Shown in pieces: positions 1 to 10,249 of a stretch of DNA of 38,301 nucleotides. Source of the stretch: Candidatus Heimdallarchaeota archaeon (GTDB taxonomy: Archaea; Asgardarchaeota; Heimdallarchaeia; Heimdallarchaeales; JAJRWK01); the NCBI GenBank assembly GCA_027001645.1, contig JALTMP010000321.1, positions 1-38,301 on the forward strand, given 5' to 3'. The notes under the pieces are model-generated. The model was not told the origin of the DNA, did not search any database, and saw nothing but the letters and a program-made list of their open reading frames with translations. A program made the position numbers and the translations under genes. How positions within the stretch are numbered: the first letter of the stretch is position 1; every line of letters starts with the position of its first letter.

Positions 1-693
1 GATGAATACCTTCTCTATGGGCTAGGCTTATTCAAGACTTATCGCTTATACTCTGGTATCGTGCACGCGTTAAGAGGAGTTAGTCTTGGTATTAAGAGTG
101 GAGAGTTTCTCGGCATAATGGGGCCTTCAGGGTCAGGCAAAACAACCTTACTTAATCTCTTATCTGGCCTCGACCGCCCTGACCAAGGCAAAATCTTTCT
201 AAATGGAAAAGAACTCTCACATCTCTCCGATTCTAAGCTTTCCGAGTATCGAAAGAAACACATGGGATTTATTTTTCAATCCTATAACCTGATCCCCCAT
301 CTAACTGTGCTCGAAAATACCGCTCTACCTGCTCAAATGGCTGGGGAATCTTTTCGGAAGGCCAAAACGAGAAGCTTGACCTTATTGGAGCAGATTGGGA
401 TGGAAACCTTTGCCCACCACTTCCCAACGATGATCAGTGGAGGTCAGATGCAGCGAGCGACAATTGCTCGTTCACTAGTGAATTCTCCTGAAATCCTATT
501 TTGCGACGAGCCCACTGGAGACCTTGATCACGCCACTGGTGAACAAGTAATGGAGGTTCTAAGAAGGTTTAATAAGGAAACCGGTACCACAATTGTACTT
601 GTTACCCATGACGAATCTCTGAAAAAATACTGTGATCGCGTTGTCTATATGAAAGATGGTCAAATAGTTTCTGAAGAAAGCATTCGAGAATAA
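1..693 (+). CDS. ABC transporter ATP-binding protein, LolD/MacB-like (5' truncated by window edge)
   Basis: Walker A GPSGSGKTT, signature ISGGQMQRATIARSL, Walker B ILFCDEPTGDLD. The frame stays open upstream of the listed start (DEYLLYGLGLFKTYRLYSGIVHALRGVSL), so GTG 61 is probably not the true start. Confidence 0.93.
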   Translation, partial: DEYLLYGLGLFKTYRLYSGIVHALRGVSLGIKSGEFLGIMGPSGSGKTTLLNLLSGLDRPDQGKIFLNGKELSHLSDSKLSEYRKKHMGFIFQSYNLIPHLTVLENTALPAQMAGESFRKAKTRSLTLLEQIGMETFAHHFPTMISGGQMQRATIARSLVNSPEILFCDEPTGDLDHATGEQVMEVLRRFNKETGTTIVLVTHDESLKKYCDRVVYMKDGQIVSEESIRE

Positions 694-810
694 GTTGCTA
701 ATCTACTCCCCTTCATTTACATCCTTGCTTTCTTAACTGCGCTAGATTTTTCATAATCTTTTGAAAAAATGCTGAGCATTCTAGCTTTAAGGTAACAAGA
801 TTTTTTTCTA

Positions 811-1665
811 ATGCCGATTTGTATCAGTCAGATGGCATCAGAACTAAGAAACGAGCGCATTCTCGAACTCTATGACATCGATTATCTGCAAATGAGTGAT
901 GGTGTACAATTACGTCTACTTACGCACAAAGCTAACTCCGCTAAGGGCACGATTTTTTTTCACCCTGGGTTGGGAACGCTCTTGCTTTCATGGGAACGAG
1001 TCCTTGAAATGCTCGCGGATGAGGGTTATACGATTTATTACGTAGAATCCCGTGAAAAATACACCGCAAAATACCCTAAAAAAGCAAAACTGACAAGAGA
1101 ACGCATGATCCAGGACTGTGCCGAAGCAGTAGACCTCATAGGCCTTGACAATGACTCCTACATCGCTGTTGGGAGCTCACTTGGTAGCACGATCCTCATC
1201 CACGCCATGGCCCAAGGCTTGATTTCACCTAAACACGCCGTACTCGTTGGACCAAATGCTGAAATGAAACTTCCCATCGGCCTAAAGCTTCTCCTCCCGT
1301 TGGTTAATGATACTATCTATCGATTATCTAAGCCCCTCATCAAGTGGTACATTTTGAAAAAATACGTCGATAAGGAGGCTGATCCAGAACAGTACCATAA
1401 GTATGCACTCGGAATCGATCTTTCTGTACCAAGTAGATTTAGAAAAGTTTTGCGAGCATGGCTAGGGAACAAGGTATGGGAAGATCTTCCTTCTATCAAA
1501 TCCCACTGTATCCTTGTAGGTGCAGAAAAAGACAAGCTCCATGCTAGCAACACCACTCGAAGGATCGCTGAGTTGATTCCCAATTCTGATTATGTAGATC
1601 TTGGCACAAACAAGGCTGCTCATGATAAACCATTAGTAGACTTAATCATATCGCTAGACATCTAA
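811..1665 (+). CDS. alpha/beta hydrolase-like protein
   Basis: FHPGLGT oxyanion-type motif, GSSLGS nucleophile elbow, late AAHDKP candidate His. An alternative ATG lies at 832. Confidence 0.75.
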   Translation: MPICISQMASELRNERILELYDIDYLQMSDGVQLRLLTHKANSAKGTIFFHPGLGTLLLSWERVLEMLADEGYTIYYVESREKYTAKYPKKAKLTRERMIQDCAEAVDLIGLDNDSYIAVGSSLGSTILIHAMAQGLISPKHAVLVGPNAEMKLPIGLKLLLPLVNDTIYRLSKPLIKWYILKKYVDKEADPEQYHKYALGIDLSVPSRFRKVLRAWLGNKVWEDLPSIKSHCILVGAEKDKLHASNTTRRIAELIPNSDYVDLGTNKAAHDKPLVDLIISLDI

Positions 1666-1768
1666 GTCTTTGTTACGCCGGTCCTTTTAGAATCTTCAAA
1701 TTATTCATGTAGGGCATGCTTTTTTCTTGAGGGTTACCATTAAATTTTAGCAAAATCGTTGTTTATCT

Positions 1769-2050
1769 ATGAAGGAACGAGTTCGTCTAAATATAAAAGG
1801 CCGTGTTCAAGGAGTGTTTTTCCGGGCATCTGCAAGGGACGTGGCAAGAAAATTAGGATTAACCGGTTTTGTTAAGAATTTGCCAGACGGAAACACGGTT
1901 CTAGCTGAAGCTCAAGGGCCTGCTGATAAGATTCAAGAATTCATCAAGTGGTGCCATCAAGGACCACCGGCAGCAAGAGTCGATAATGTCACCGTTGAGC
2001 GAATTAGTCCTATCGAAGGAGAATCAACATTCGAAGTTCGCTATTATTAA
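1769..2050 (+). CDS. acyP: acylphosphatase
   Basis: 93 aa with GRVQGVFFRASARDVARKLGLTGFVKNLPDGNTVLAEAQG, a classic acylphosphatase signature. Confidence 0.96.
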   Translation: MKERVRLNIKGRVQGVFFRASARDVARKLGLTGFVKNLPDGNTVLAEAQGPADKIQEFIKWCHQGPPAARVDNVTVERISPIEGESTFEVRYY

Positions 2051-2123
2051 TTGACGACCTTAGGAACATCTGATGTTAGGCCTTAGAAAAGCATAATTTG
2101 CTTTTTGCCTCTGTAAGCTTACT

Positions 2124-3107
2124 ATGAAATATACTTCCTTTGGCAAGACTGGGATTCGCGTGTCAAGACTATGCTTAGGAATGATGTCTTTCGGAAACCA
2201 ACAAGCATGGCACCTAGAAATTGAAGACGCAAAACCTATTGTCAAAAAGGCTTTAGACTTAGGAATTAACTTTTTTGACACTGCAGACGTATATTCTGCA
2301 GGAAGATCCGAAGAAATTACAGGAGAACTTCTAAGTGATTACAGGGACGATGTGGTTATCGCGACTAAGGTGTTCTTCCCAATCGAAGGATTCACTGCTG
2401 AAGCCTCTCCGAATAGGAGTGGTTTATCAAGATACCATGTCTTTCGTGCAATCAAGGCATCATTAGAACGCCTAAAGATGGAATATGTTGACTTATATCA
2501 AATCCATCGATTGGATAAATCTGTTTCACCAGAAGAACTAATGAGGACGCTGAATTATCTTATAGAAAGTGGATCAGTACTTCACATCGGCGCAAGCTCT
2601 ATGTTTACTTGGCAGCTTGCCAAATTACAGTGGGTTGCGGATAAGCTGGGGTTAGAACCCTTCAGTTCTATGCAAAACCATTACAACTTGGTTTATAGAG
2701 AAGAAGAGCGCGAAATGATTCCGTTCTGCATCGATCAAAACATGGCGATTATTCCATGGTCGCCACTTGCAAGAGGATTTCTTACAGGAAAGTATTCGCG
2801 TGGCATCCAACCGAAATCGGTTCGGGCAAAAAGTGACCCCTTCCTCGAAAAACGTTATTTTAAGGATGAAGATTTTGAAATCGTTGAAAGAGTAAAGCAG
2901 TTGAGCGAGGAAAAAGAAGTTAGTCCTGCTCAGATCGCGCTTGCATGGCTTTTCACTAAATCCTATGTGACAGCGCCCGTTTTAGGGGCAACAAAAGTCG
3001 AGCACGTTGAGCAAGCTGTAGAGGCTCTTGATATATCCCTTAGCTCCGGAGATATTTCTTTTCTGGAGGAACCATATACGCCTCATCCTATTATCGGGCA
3101 CTCATAG
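2124..3107 (+). CDS. aldo/keto reductase
   Basis: GINFFDTADVYSAGRSEEITG, DLYQIHRLDKSVSPEELMRTL, IIPWSPLARGFLTGKYSRG. Confidence 0.95.
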   Translation: MKYTSFGKTGIRVSRLCLGMMSFGNQQAWHLEIEDAKPIVKKALDLGINFFDTADVYSAGRSEEITGELLSDYRDDVVIATKVFFPIEGFTAEASPNRSGLSRYHVFRAIKASLERLKMEYVDLYQIHRLDKSVSPEELMRTLNYLIESGSVLHIGASSMFTWQLAKLQWVADKLGLEPFSSMQNHYNLVYREEEREMIPFCIDQNMAIIPWSPLARGFLTGKYSRGIQPKSVRAKSDPFLEKRYFKDEDFEIVERVKQLSEEKEVSPAQIALAWLFTKSYVTAPVLGATKVEHVEQAVEALDISLSSGDISFLEEPYTPHPIIGHS

Positions 3108-3243
3108 ATTACCCCTTCTTGTTGCCTAGATTCTCGCTAGCTTAACCGTGATGTTTCCTGAATTATTCGTCTCGTTCAATCGTTCGTCCTTTTCTATTTC
3201 AAAAACTTAATGGATACTACCACGCTACGTTCCCTTGATTGTA

Positions 3244-4623
3244 ATGCTATCCCAAAAACTAGGCGTTGAGCATATTTTTCGAGCTTATGATATTCGAGGA
3301 ATATTCAACAAAGACCTTGACACCACAATAATGAATCTCATTGGCCGTGCCTATGGTACCCTTGTTGCTAGTAAAGGTGGAGCAAAAATCACCGTTGGTG
3401 GCGACATTAGGGCCTCTACACACATCTTGCTTGAAAGTCTTCTAGCCGGAATAGCCAGTACTGGAATTTCAGTAGAATTTGTTGAACCATCTCCTCTGGG
3501 AGTTACTCTCTTTCATGCTTGGAAGCAAGAACATATTGCCTCTGCTTTTATTACTGCATCACACCTCCCGCCAGAGTGGAACGGAGTGAAATTCTACCAT
3601 GGAAAGGGAATGGGTTTTTCACCTGATGAGAATAATGAAGTGAAATCAATTTTCGATGCCGAGTCGTTCAATAAACCGGATGCATTCAATGTAGGCGATA
3701 TTGAAAAAGTCGACCCATATGACGCGTACATTTCTTATCTTGAGAAAAAGTTTTCCGGGCTTGCCAACACTTCTATTGCAATTGATTGTGGCAATGGAGC
3801 AATGTCTCTTGTTGCAAATGATGTTTTTGAAGCAATAGGTCTCACAACCAAAGTCCTATTTTGCGAGCCTGACCCCAAATTTCCCAATCGCCCTTCAGAA
3901 CCAGGCCCAGAAGTACTTGGTGAGCTCTCAAAGCTTGTAACAGACTCCGAATTTCCCCTAGGGGTTGCCTTTGATGGCGATGGTGACCGTGCAGTGATTG
4001 TTGATGACGAGGGTCATGTACTAAGTGGTGACGAGACTGGTATTATCATAGCGAAATACCTATTAGAAAAATATCCGAAGAGCTCCGTTGTAATAAACGT
4101 AGAAACCTCTTTGATTGTTGAACAGGAACTTAAAAATGCTGGAGCCAACGTAAAATGGATTCCAGTAGGCCACTCTTACCTTTCCTTTGAAGCGGAAAAA
4201 GAGAATGCGATTTTTGGCATAGAAGCTAGCGGACATATGATTGCGCCAAAGGTTTTTCTCTTTGACGACGCAATCGTTATCCCTCTGTTAATGATTGAAG
4301 CTTTGGAACACTTTGGCGAAAAACTCTCAGTTCTTCGAAAACAGATACCATCTATTTTTAAAGAGCGAATTGATTTACCAGCGAGCGATCAGACAAAATT
4401 TGCTATAATTGAAAAAGTGAGAGATGAATTCGAAAAACAATTCGGACAAGTCGTTAGCCTAGATGGCGTGATGGTGAGTACTGACGTTAATCGGGTATTA
4501 ATTCGCGCAAGCAATACGAGCCCTCTTATACGCGTGACAATCGAAGCCAATAGTGCGGAAGAGTTCGAGAATGCAAAAGCCAAATATCTCCCCCTTGTTG
4601 AGCAAATCATAAAGAACAATTAG
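3244..4623 (+). CDS. phosphohexomutase (phosphoglucomutase/phosphomannomutase family), paralog 1
   Basis: FRAYDIRGIFN, ITASHLPPEWNGVKFY (active-site Ser), DGDGDR metal loop, GIEASGHM sugar loop, RASNTSPLIRV phosphate loop. ATG 3244 preferred over TTG 3235. Confidence 0.93.
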   Translation: MLSQKLGVEHIFRAYDIRGIFNKDLDTTIMNLIGRAYGTLVASKGGAKITVGGDIRASTHILLESLLAGIASTGISVEFVEPSPLGVTLFHAWKQEHIASAFITASHLPPEWNGVKFYHGKGMGFSPDENNEVKSIFDAESFNKPDAFNVGDIEKVDPYDAYISYLEKKFSGLANTSIAIDCGNGAMSLVANDVFEAIGLTTKVLFCEPDPKFPNRPSEPGPEVLGELSKLVTDSEFPLGVAFDGDGDRAVIVDDEGHVLSGDETGIIIAKYLLEKYPKSSVVINVETSLIVEQELKNAGANVKWIPVGHSYLSFEAEKENAIFGIEASGHMIAPKVFLFDDAIVIPLLMIEALEHFGEKLSVLRKQIPSIFKERIDLPASDQTKFAIIEKVRDEFEKQFGQVVSLDGVMVSTDVNRVLIRASNTSPLIRVTIEANSAEEFENAKAKYLPLVEQIIKNN

Positions 4624-4655
4624 TGAAACTACGAACACTTCCCAAGGTAAGGTTA

Positions 4656-6020
4656 ATGACTAATAAACAAACTCACATTCATTTCCGAACTAGCGGTTAT
4701 CGTTCAAAAATTGGCAGATCCTTGAATCCCTCAATCGCAGTGGATATTGGTGCTTCGGTGATTTCTCACCTGGAGGAAAGTCCTATTTTCATAGGCTATG
4801 ACAACAGACGGACAAGCCTTGCTCTGGCTCAAGCAGCCGCTTCCGGGGCTATGACTCAAGGCGCTTATGTCTACATCGGAGCAGAAGCCATGCCAACCCC
4901 TGTAGCAGTTAACTACATTGTCCACAGTGATGCAAAAGGAGGCATAATGGTTACCGGATCACACTTGCCACCGTCAGACAACGGTCTCATTTACCTCTTG
5001 GGTGATGGTACCTACTTTAAAGGCAAGATCCCCCTTGTTTCTCCAGCAAACTCCTCGTGGGAGGTCTATGGCGATTCAGAATTCATTGAAGAACCCGTTT
5101 TCGCCTATCTAGACCGAATCCGACAAGCAAAAAGTGACTTCGACATCTATGACCCTGATCGAATCGTTGTCCTAGATACCGCCCACGGTCCTTCTATTCA
5201 TTATTTTCGAGAACTCATGGGTGGTTCCAGCAGATCCATTGTTGAGATTAATACTACACCAAATGACGAGTTTCCAGGTAGACCCAGTGAGCCATTGCCA
5301 AATCACCTAATTAGCACTCAAGCAATTGCAGAGCAAACCAGAGCAACAATTGGAGTAGCAACAGACATGGACGGAGATCGAGTTGTCTTTATCGACGAGA
5401 ACCATCATGTGCTCATTGGTGACTTCATCGGAACTCTGTTTGCCATTCACTATTGGGAAAAAAACCCCGGGAAAACAGTCATCGCGCCGATCAATACCAG
5501 TCTGGTCTTTGAATGGGCGGCTGATAACTTCAATGGTCAGGTCGCGTACACGCCCATTGGTCCTCCTTCCATTATCCAAGGAATAAAAGAACTAGACGCC
5601 AAATTTGCCTTCGAAGAATCTGGAAAATACTTTTTTACAGAATGGGGGCTTTGGCCAGATGCAATGTACTCCACTATCCGCATGCTTCACATGCTGAAAG
5701 AACAAGAGAAACTACTAGGTGAATTCAGCAAAATTCTCCCAAAGACGTATCTCGTTAAAGAAAAAATAAAGGGATCGAGAAGTCTCTTTCAGAAGAAAAG
5801 CACGCAAATAAAAGAACGCCTTGATCAATATCTCCACCCAGAAGAAATTATCAGCATCGATGGCCACAAACTTGTCTTTGAGGACAAATCCTGGGTTCTT
5901 GTCCGTCCCTCGGGAACAGAAAACTACATTCGCATTTTTTCTGAAGCGTTCGAAAAATCTGTCGCGATGGAAAGACTCAATCTCGCTAAACAGATCACAA
6001 AAGAAAATCTGGGAAAATAA
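4656..6020 (+). CDS. phosphohexomutase-family protein, diverged paralog 2
   Basis: HFRTSGYRSKIG, VTGSHLPPSDNG, DMDGDRV, FEESGKYF, RPSGTENYIRI. ATG 4656 follows an AAGGTAAGG purine run; the tracker start is GTG 4623. Confidence 0.88.
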   Translation: MTNKQTHIHFRTSGYRSKIGRSLNPSIAVDIGASVISHLEESPIFIGYDNRRTSLALAQAAASGAMTQGAYVYIGAEAMPTPVAVNYIVHSDAKGGIMVTGSHLPPSDNGLIYLLGDGTYFKGKIPLVSPANSSWEVYGDSEFIEEPVFAYLDRIRQAKSDFDIYDPDRIVVLDTAHGPSIHYFRELMGGSSRSIVEINTTPNDEFPGRPSEPLPNHLISTQAIAEQTRATIGVATDMDGDRVVFIDENHHVLIGDFIGTLFAIHYWEKNPGKTVIAPINTSLVFEWAADNFNGQVAYTPIGPPSIIQGIKELDAKFAFEESGKYFFTEWGLWPDAMYSTIRMLHMLKEQEKLLGEFSKILPKTYLVKEKIKGSRSLFQKKSTQIKERLDQYLHPEEIISIDGHKLVFEDKSWVLVRPSGTENYIRIFSEAFEKSVAMERLNLAKQITKENLGK

Positions 6021-6171
6021 TTACTTGGGGCGTCTAAACGTAACTAGCATTCTTTACTTGCCGTAAAATCTGTTTTTCATTTCCTAAATTCCCCCATGCT
6101 ATTATTTGCTCCCGCAAACCTTAGAAACTAGTACCATCCTATGAAACATAGTGCCAACTAAAAGATATTCC

Positions 6172-7047
6172 ATGTTTGCAGACAAAAATGGTGTCAGTCC
6201 TGTTATTGCTGCAGCTTTGCTTATTGCTCTCATGGTAACATCTGTAGGTGTTGCCTACGTTTTTCTCATCCCCCAAATTCAGCGATTACAAATAAAACAG
6301 AATGAAGCCAGTATCGTCAACGGTCTTCAAAACCTGGGAACCGCTACACTAGACGTAGCCGTAGGGAAAGCAAACGAATCAAGGTACGTGAGATTTGCCA
6401 CTGATACTGGTGTTGAAGTTCGATCATTTGACACGCCTGTTGTACAACAAGGAGTAGTGGTCAATTATCAAGACGCAGGTGGAACTGCTCAAACTCTCAC
6501 CCTTATTCCTCTTTCCAACATGCCAGTACTTGCGGTATTTCAGTCTCCGACTGGGAATAGCCCCATACAAAACAATCAACATAGAATAATGACTGACCCT
6601 GATCCACCAGGGTACGAGACCTTTTTTGTTTCTTCACAAGTTGGAGTTGATATCGGGCGCATAATTCTAAATCTCACACGTCCCGCCCTCGGAGTCAGTG
6701 GAAGTGCAGGATATATCTTGATGTTTCGAATTTCCATTACTTCAAATATTTGGGTTGATTCAAGTGGTCAAACACACTTACAACTAACACTAAACCGAAT
6801 TGTTCTCTCATTCCCAGCTCCCATCCAAGAATCAGATGGAGACTATCAATTCAAGATATTACATGGCAAAACCACCATTACTGAAACGAGCTTAACAGCT
6901 TCTGGACAGACAAGCATTACTGGAACGACAGACACCGACGGCGGCGCGGATTTCACAGAAACACCTTGGTTGCTTACTCCAACTGGAGGCACATACATTC
7001 TTGACATCCAACTAATAACGACTCAGGTCATAATTCAATCACTTTAA
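6172..7047 (+). CDS. archaeal type IV pilin
   Basis: MFADKNGVSPVIAAALLIALMVTSVGVAYVFLIPQI matches the archaeal pilin N-terminal pattern (GVSPVIA). ATG 6172 gives a short class III-type leader. Confidence 0.88.
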   Translation: MFADKNGVSPVIAAALLIALMVTSVGVAYVFLIPQIQRLQIKQNEASIVNGLQNLGTATLDVAVGKANESRYVRFATDTGVEVRSFDTPVVQQGVVVNYQDAGGTAQTLTLIPLSNMPVLAVFQSPTGNSPIQNNQHRIMTDPDPPGYETFFVSSQVGVDIGRIILNLTRPALGVSGSAGYILMFRISITSNIWVDSSGQTHLQLTLNRIVLSFPAPIQESDGDYQFKILHGKTTITETSLTASGQTSITGTTDTDGGADFTETPWLLTPTGGTYILDIQLITTQVIIQSL

Positions 7048-7080
7048 TAATTTAAGAAACAAATAAAAGGAGAAGAAAAA

Positions 7081-7572
7081 ATGCCCTCTGAATACGTTAT
7101 CTATTTGAGTGCCTTTGTGATTGGAGTGCTTGCACTTGGTGCCTTCACTGCCACCTATAGAAACCTAGACTCCCAAACTGAGCTAATCGTTGCATCAGAC
7201 TCTCTTACGAATCTAGTTCAAGACATAGCTCAGAAAGTACAAATCTTGTTTGAAGAAGCAAGCATAAGCATTTCAAGCTATGGACCTGGAACTAGTTTTG
7301 CCAGTACCATTTCGCTCTCACTTCCGCATCTGATAGAAGGCAAAGAGTTCTACGTGAAAGCGATAGTTGATGGTACTGCTGGGGGTGTTCAGACAATACA
7401 AATTGCCGGTTATTTTGTGGATGATCAAGTAAATCCCGTAGCTACCCATAATGTTCCCATAAATGCAACTGCGGTTTCAATTCTAGGGACCCTGTATTCT
7501 TCAGCAATTGAACATACAATCACCCTTTCCTACTCATCTGGAACTTACACCCTTCAACTAACCAGTGTGTAG
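7081..7572 (+). CDS. membrane-anchored pilus-locus protein (ArlF/G-like or minor-pilin-like, function unknown)
   Basis: Single N-terminal hydrophobic helix (YVIYLSAFVIGVLALGAFTATY) then a beta-rich ectodomain. Strong AAAGGAG ribosome-binding site upstream. Confidence 0.6.
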   Translation: MPSEYVIYLSAFVIGVLALGAFTATYRNLDSQTELIVASDSLTNLVQDIAQKVQILFEEASISISSYGPGTSFASTISLSLPHLIEGKEFYVKAIVDGTAGGVQTIQIAGYFVDDQVNPVATHNVPINATAVSILGTLYSSAIEHTITLSYSSGTYTLQLTSV

Positions 7573-7686
7573 CCATGCTCTTTAATTGAGAATCAAGGCT
7601 CCTCCTTTATTCAATTGAGGGATTTAGTCGGAAACATGTCTTTTTGAAGAATTGCTACAATGTCACTTCCGATTTTTGCCACAAGG

Positions 7687-7695
7687 AATAAATAA
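7687..7695 (+). promoter_or_regulatory. candidate TATA box upstream of the pilus ATPase
   Basis: AATAAATAA preceded by AAGG, centred about 26 nt before ATG 7717; the spacing suggests a leaderless transcript. Confidence 0.4.
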
Positions 7696-7716
7696 CTCGA
7701 AAACAGTTGTTAGCCC

Positions 7717-9261
7717 ATGGGAATGATGCCAAACATGCCTTCAAATGATCCGTTAATCGAGCCCGGAGCCATGCCCGTTCTTGAAGAAACCTATCCATTG
7801 ATTCCTCCATTTGCATTCGCTCTGATCCAAACTGATCCGGTTTCTAAGAGAACCCAATACGTAGTCATGGAAAGCCCAATGAACAACAAGGAGGAGAAAG
7901 CCTTCAATTTCATCAAGGATGTCCTTGTTGAAGAGTTAGATATTGATTTCAGAACTTTTGGGGACAAGTCAAAGGCAGAAGAATACCTCAAGCGAAAAAT
8001 CAACAAAATCATAAGCGACTACAAAGTTGCTCTTCAACCAGAGGAACTTGACAAAGTAATGTACTACTTGATTAGGGACTTGATTGGATTCGGCAAAATT
8101 GAACCTTTAATGCGAGACCATCTTGTTGAAGATATCTCTTGCGATGGAGTGGGTATTCCAATTTATATCTGGCACAGAAAATATGAATCAATACCTACCA
8201 ATATTGTCTTTGAAAAAGAAGATGAGCTAGATAGCTTTGTCATTAAACTTGCCCAAAGAGCGGGAAGACATATCAGCATTGCCCAACCTCTTTTAGACGC
8301 TGCTCTTGAAGATGGATCCCGTGTCCAGCTCACCTTTGGCCGTGAAGTTACCCAACGAGGATCAACTTTCACGATTCGTAAGTTCAAAGCAGATCCATGG
8401 ACAATAACAGACCTGATAATTAACAATACGATTAGTTCCGAGATCGCTGCTTTCTATTGGTTTGTTATGGAACATAGAATCTCACTCTTAGTTGCCGGAG
8501 GAACTGCAGCTGGGAAAACATCTCTACTCAATGCTTTAGCCATGTTGATTAAACCTGATGTGAAAGTAATTTCCATTGAAGACACGGCAGAACTTAATAT
8601 TGCCCAGGAGAACTGGATTCCTAGTGTTGCGAGGGGGGGAATCGGAGAAACTGCTGCTGGCACTCGCAAAGGCGAAATCACGATGTATGATCTCCTTAGA
8701 GCCGCGATGAGGCAACGTCCCGATTACATCATTGTGGGAGAAATCCGTGGTGAAGAAGCATATGTACTCTTTCAGGCAATGAGTACCGGGCACAGTGGTC
8801 TGGGAACCATCCACGGTGATTCTGTTGAGGGGGTGATCAATAGGCTGGTTAACAAACCCATGTCCGTTCCCAAGGATATGTTGAGAACATTAGATCTCAT
8901 TCACATCCAGACCAAAGTGCGTCTTCGAGGAAAATTTGCCCGAAGATGCATGAACATCACAGAAATTATAGATATTGATCCCGTAACTAAAGAACTTCTC
9001 ACGAACAAAGTATTCCAATGGAACGCCTCAAAAGACATGTTTACATTTATGGGAAGAAGTTACACCATCGAAAAAATCCGTAACACATCAGGTCTTTCCG
9101 AACAGGAATGCTGGGATGAAATCAAGAGACGCGAAACAGTGCTAAAATGGATGGTTAAAAAACACATTAGGCACTACAGAGACGTAAGTGCTATGATCCG
9201 AGAATACTATTCTAACCCCGAAGAGACTTTTGAGAGAGCCAAACGAGGACTCGAGGCATAA
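7717..9261 (+). CDS. type IV pilus/archaellum-type secretion ATPase (TadA/ArlI/GspE superfamily)
   Basis: Walker A VAGGTAAGKTSLLNAL, PDYIIVGEIRGEEAYVLFQAMSTGHSGLGTIHGDSVEGVINRL. Confidence 0.96.
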   Translation: MGMMPNMPSNDPLIEPGAMPVLEETYPLIPPFAFALIQTDPVSKRTQYVVMESPMNNKEEKAFNFIKDVLVEELDIDFRTFGDKSKAEEYLKRKINKIISDYKVALQPEELDKVMYYLIRDLIGFGKIEPLMRDHLVEDISCDGVGIPIYIWHRKYESIPTNIVFEKEDELDSFVIKLAQRAGRHISIAQPLLDAALEDGSRVQLTFGREVTQRGSTFTIRKFKADPWTITDLIINNTISSEIAAFYWFVMEHRISLLVAGGTAAGKTSLLNALAMLIKPDVKVISIEDTAELNIAQENWIPSVARGGIGETAAGTRKGEITMYDLLRAAMRQRPDYIIVGEIRGEEAYVLFQAMSTGHSGLGTIHGDSVEGVINRLVNKPMSVPKDMLRTLDLIHIQTKVRLRGKFARRCMNITEIIDIDPVTKELLTNKVFQWNASKDMFTFMGRSYTIEKIRNTSGLSEQECWDEIKRRETVLKWMVKKHIRHYRDVSAMIREYYSNPEETFERAKRGLEA

Positions 9262-9268
9262 TCCCATA

Positions 9269-9310
9269 AGCCCGCTCATTCACTGAAACTGCGGGTTCTT
9301 TTTTCTTTCT
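9269..9310 (+). terminator. candidate hairpin plus T-tract terminator after the pilus ATPase
   Basis: AGCCCGC (9269-9275) pairs with GCGGGTT (9291-9297), followed by CTTTTTTCTTTCTC. Confidence 0.5.
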
Positions 9311-9373
9311 CAAGCGCCGATAAAGATTAAGTAGTCTAACGCATAAGCTATACCAGAGTTAGAGGAATGAAAC

Positions 9374-10237
9374 ATGGCTGGAAGATTAGAGCGGCTAGCT
9401 TACCAATACATTGGAAGCATGCTGGAAAACTATCTCGATCGATTTGCTGATCTTAGAATTCAAATCGAAAAAGCTAACATCAGAAAAAGTCTACGAATGT
9501 ACCTCTCAGTAGCCATTTTTTGGAGTATTGCCGCCACTCTCGGCTCCTTTTTTGTTCTCTTGCTTATCAAATTCTTGCTACTTCCCGGTTTGCCTTTTAT
9601 TTTCGTTCCATTGTTTTCATTGATCGCAGGACTTTCAATTATCATCTATTACTTGGTGTATCCCAGCTACGTGGCAAGTGAAAGAAAAAGAAAAATTGAT
9701 TCAAGCCTTCCAGCCGCTGCTTCATATATGGCCGCTATGGCAAGCGCAGGTGTTACTCCTGATAAAATCTTCCTTTCAATGGCAAAACAAGATCTAGGAC
9801 TCATAACCGAAGAAGCATCAAAAATTGCTAGAGATATCCAGTTATTCAATGAAGATGTTGTTAGAGCATTAGATAATGCTGTCAAGCGATCACCATCCCA
9901 CAAGTTTGCCAACTTTCTAGAAGGCATTATTGGGGTATTCACCTCTGGTGGGGATCTCCAAATCTACTTAGAAACAATGGCCGCCAATCTGATGCAAGAC
10001 AAAATCAATGAGCAAAGAAACTTCATTGAAAGCCTTGGCCTGGTTGCCGAACTCTTTCTAGTGATGTGTGTGGTTGCACCGGTATTCTTCGTGGTTATGC
10101 TGGCAATGGTATCCATGCAAGGCACTATGCAACCCAGTGTGATTCTGTTATTTACGGCGATTCTGGTTTTTGTAATTATCCCTATGCTCCAAACAATGAT
10201 CTTGCTAATGGTTGATGGACTACAGCCTGAGCAGTAA
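9374..10237 (+). CDS. T2SF-domain pilus platform protein 1 (TadB/TadC-like)
   Basis: LPAAASYMAAMASAGVTPDKIF...FANFLEGIIGVFTSGGDLQIYLETMA is T2SF-type; N- and C-terminal hydrophobic helix pairs. Confidence 0.88.
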   Translation: MAGRLERLAYQYIGSMLENYLDRFADLRIQIEKANIRKSLRMYLSVAIFWSIAATLGSFFVLLLIKFLLLPGLPFIFVPLFSLIAGLSIIIYYLVYPSYVASERKRKIDSSLPAAASYMAAMASAGVTPDKIFLSMAKQDLGLITEEASKIARDIQLFNEDVVRALDNAVKRSPSHKFANFLEGIIGVFTSGGDLQIYLETMAANLMQDKINEQRNFIESLGLVAELFLVMCVVAPVFFVVMLAMVSMQGTMQPSVILLFTAILVFVIIPMLQTMILLMVDGLQPEQ

Positions 10238-10249
10238 GGAGGTCGCGAA

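Noticed and set aside
5307-5586. 90-aa minus and 67-aa plus overlapping ORFs
   Set aside because: Out-of-frame or antisense within the second phosphohexomutase.
7573-7640. AATTGAG repeats (TTTAATTGAGAATCAAGG...TTCAATTGAGGG) as a regulatory repeat
   Set aside because: Only two short AT-rich copies; not distinguishable from chance.
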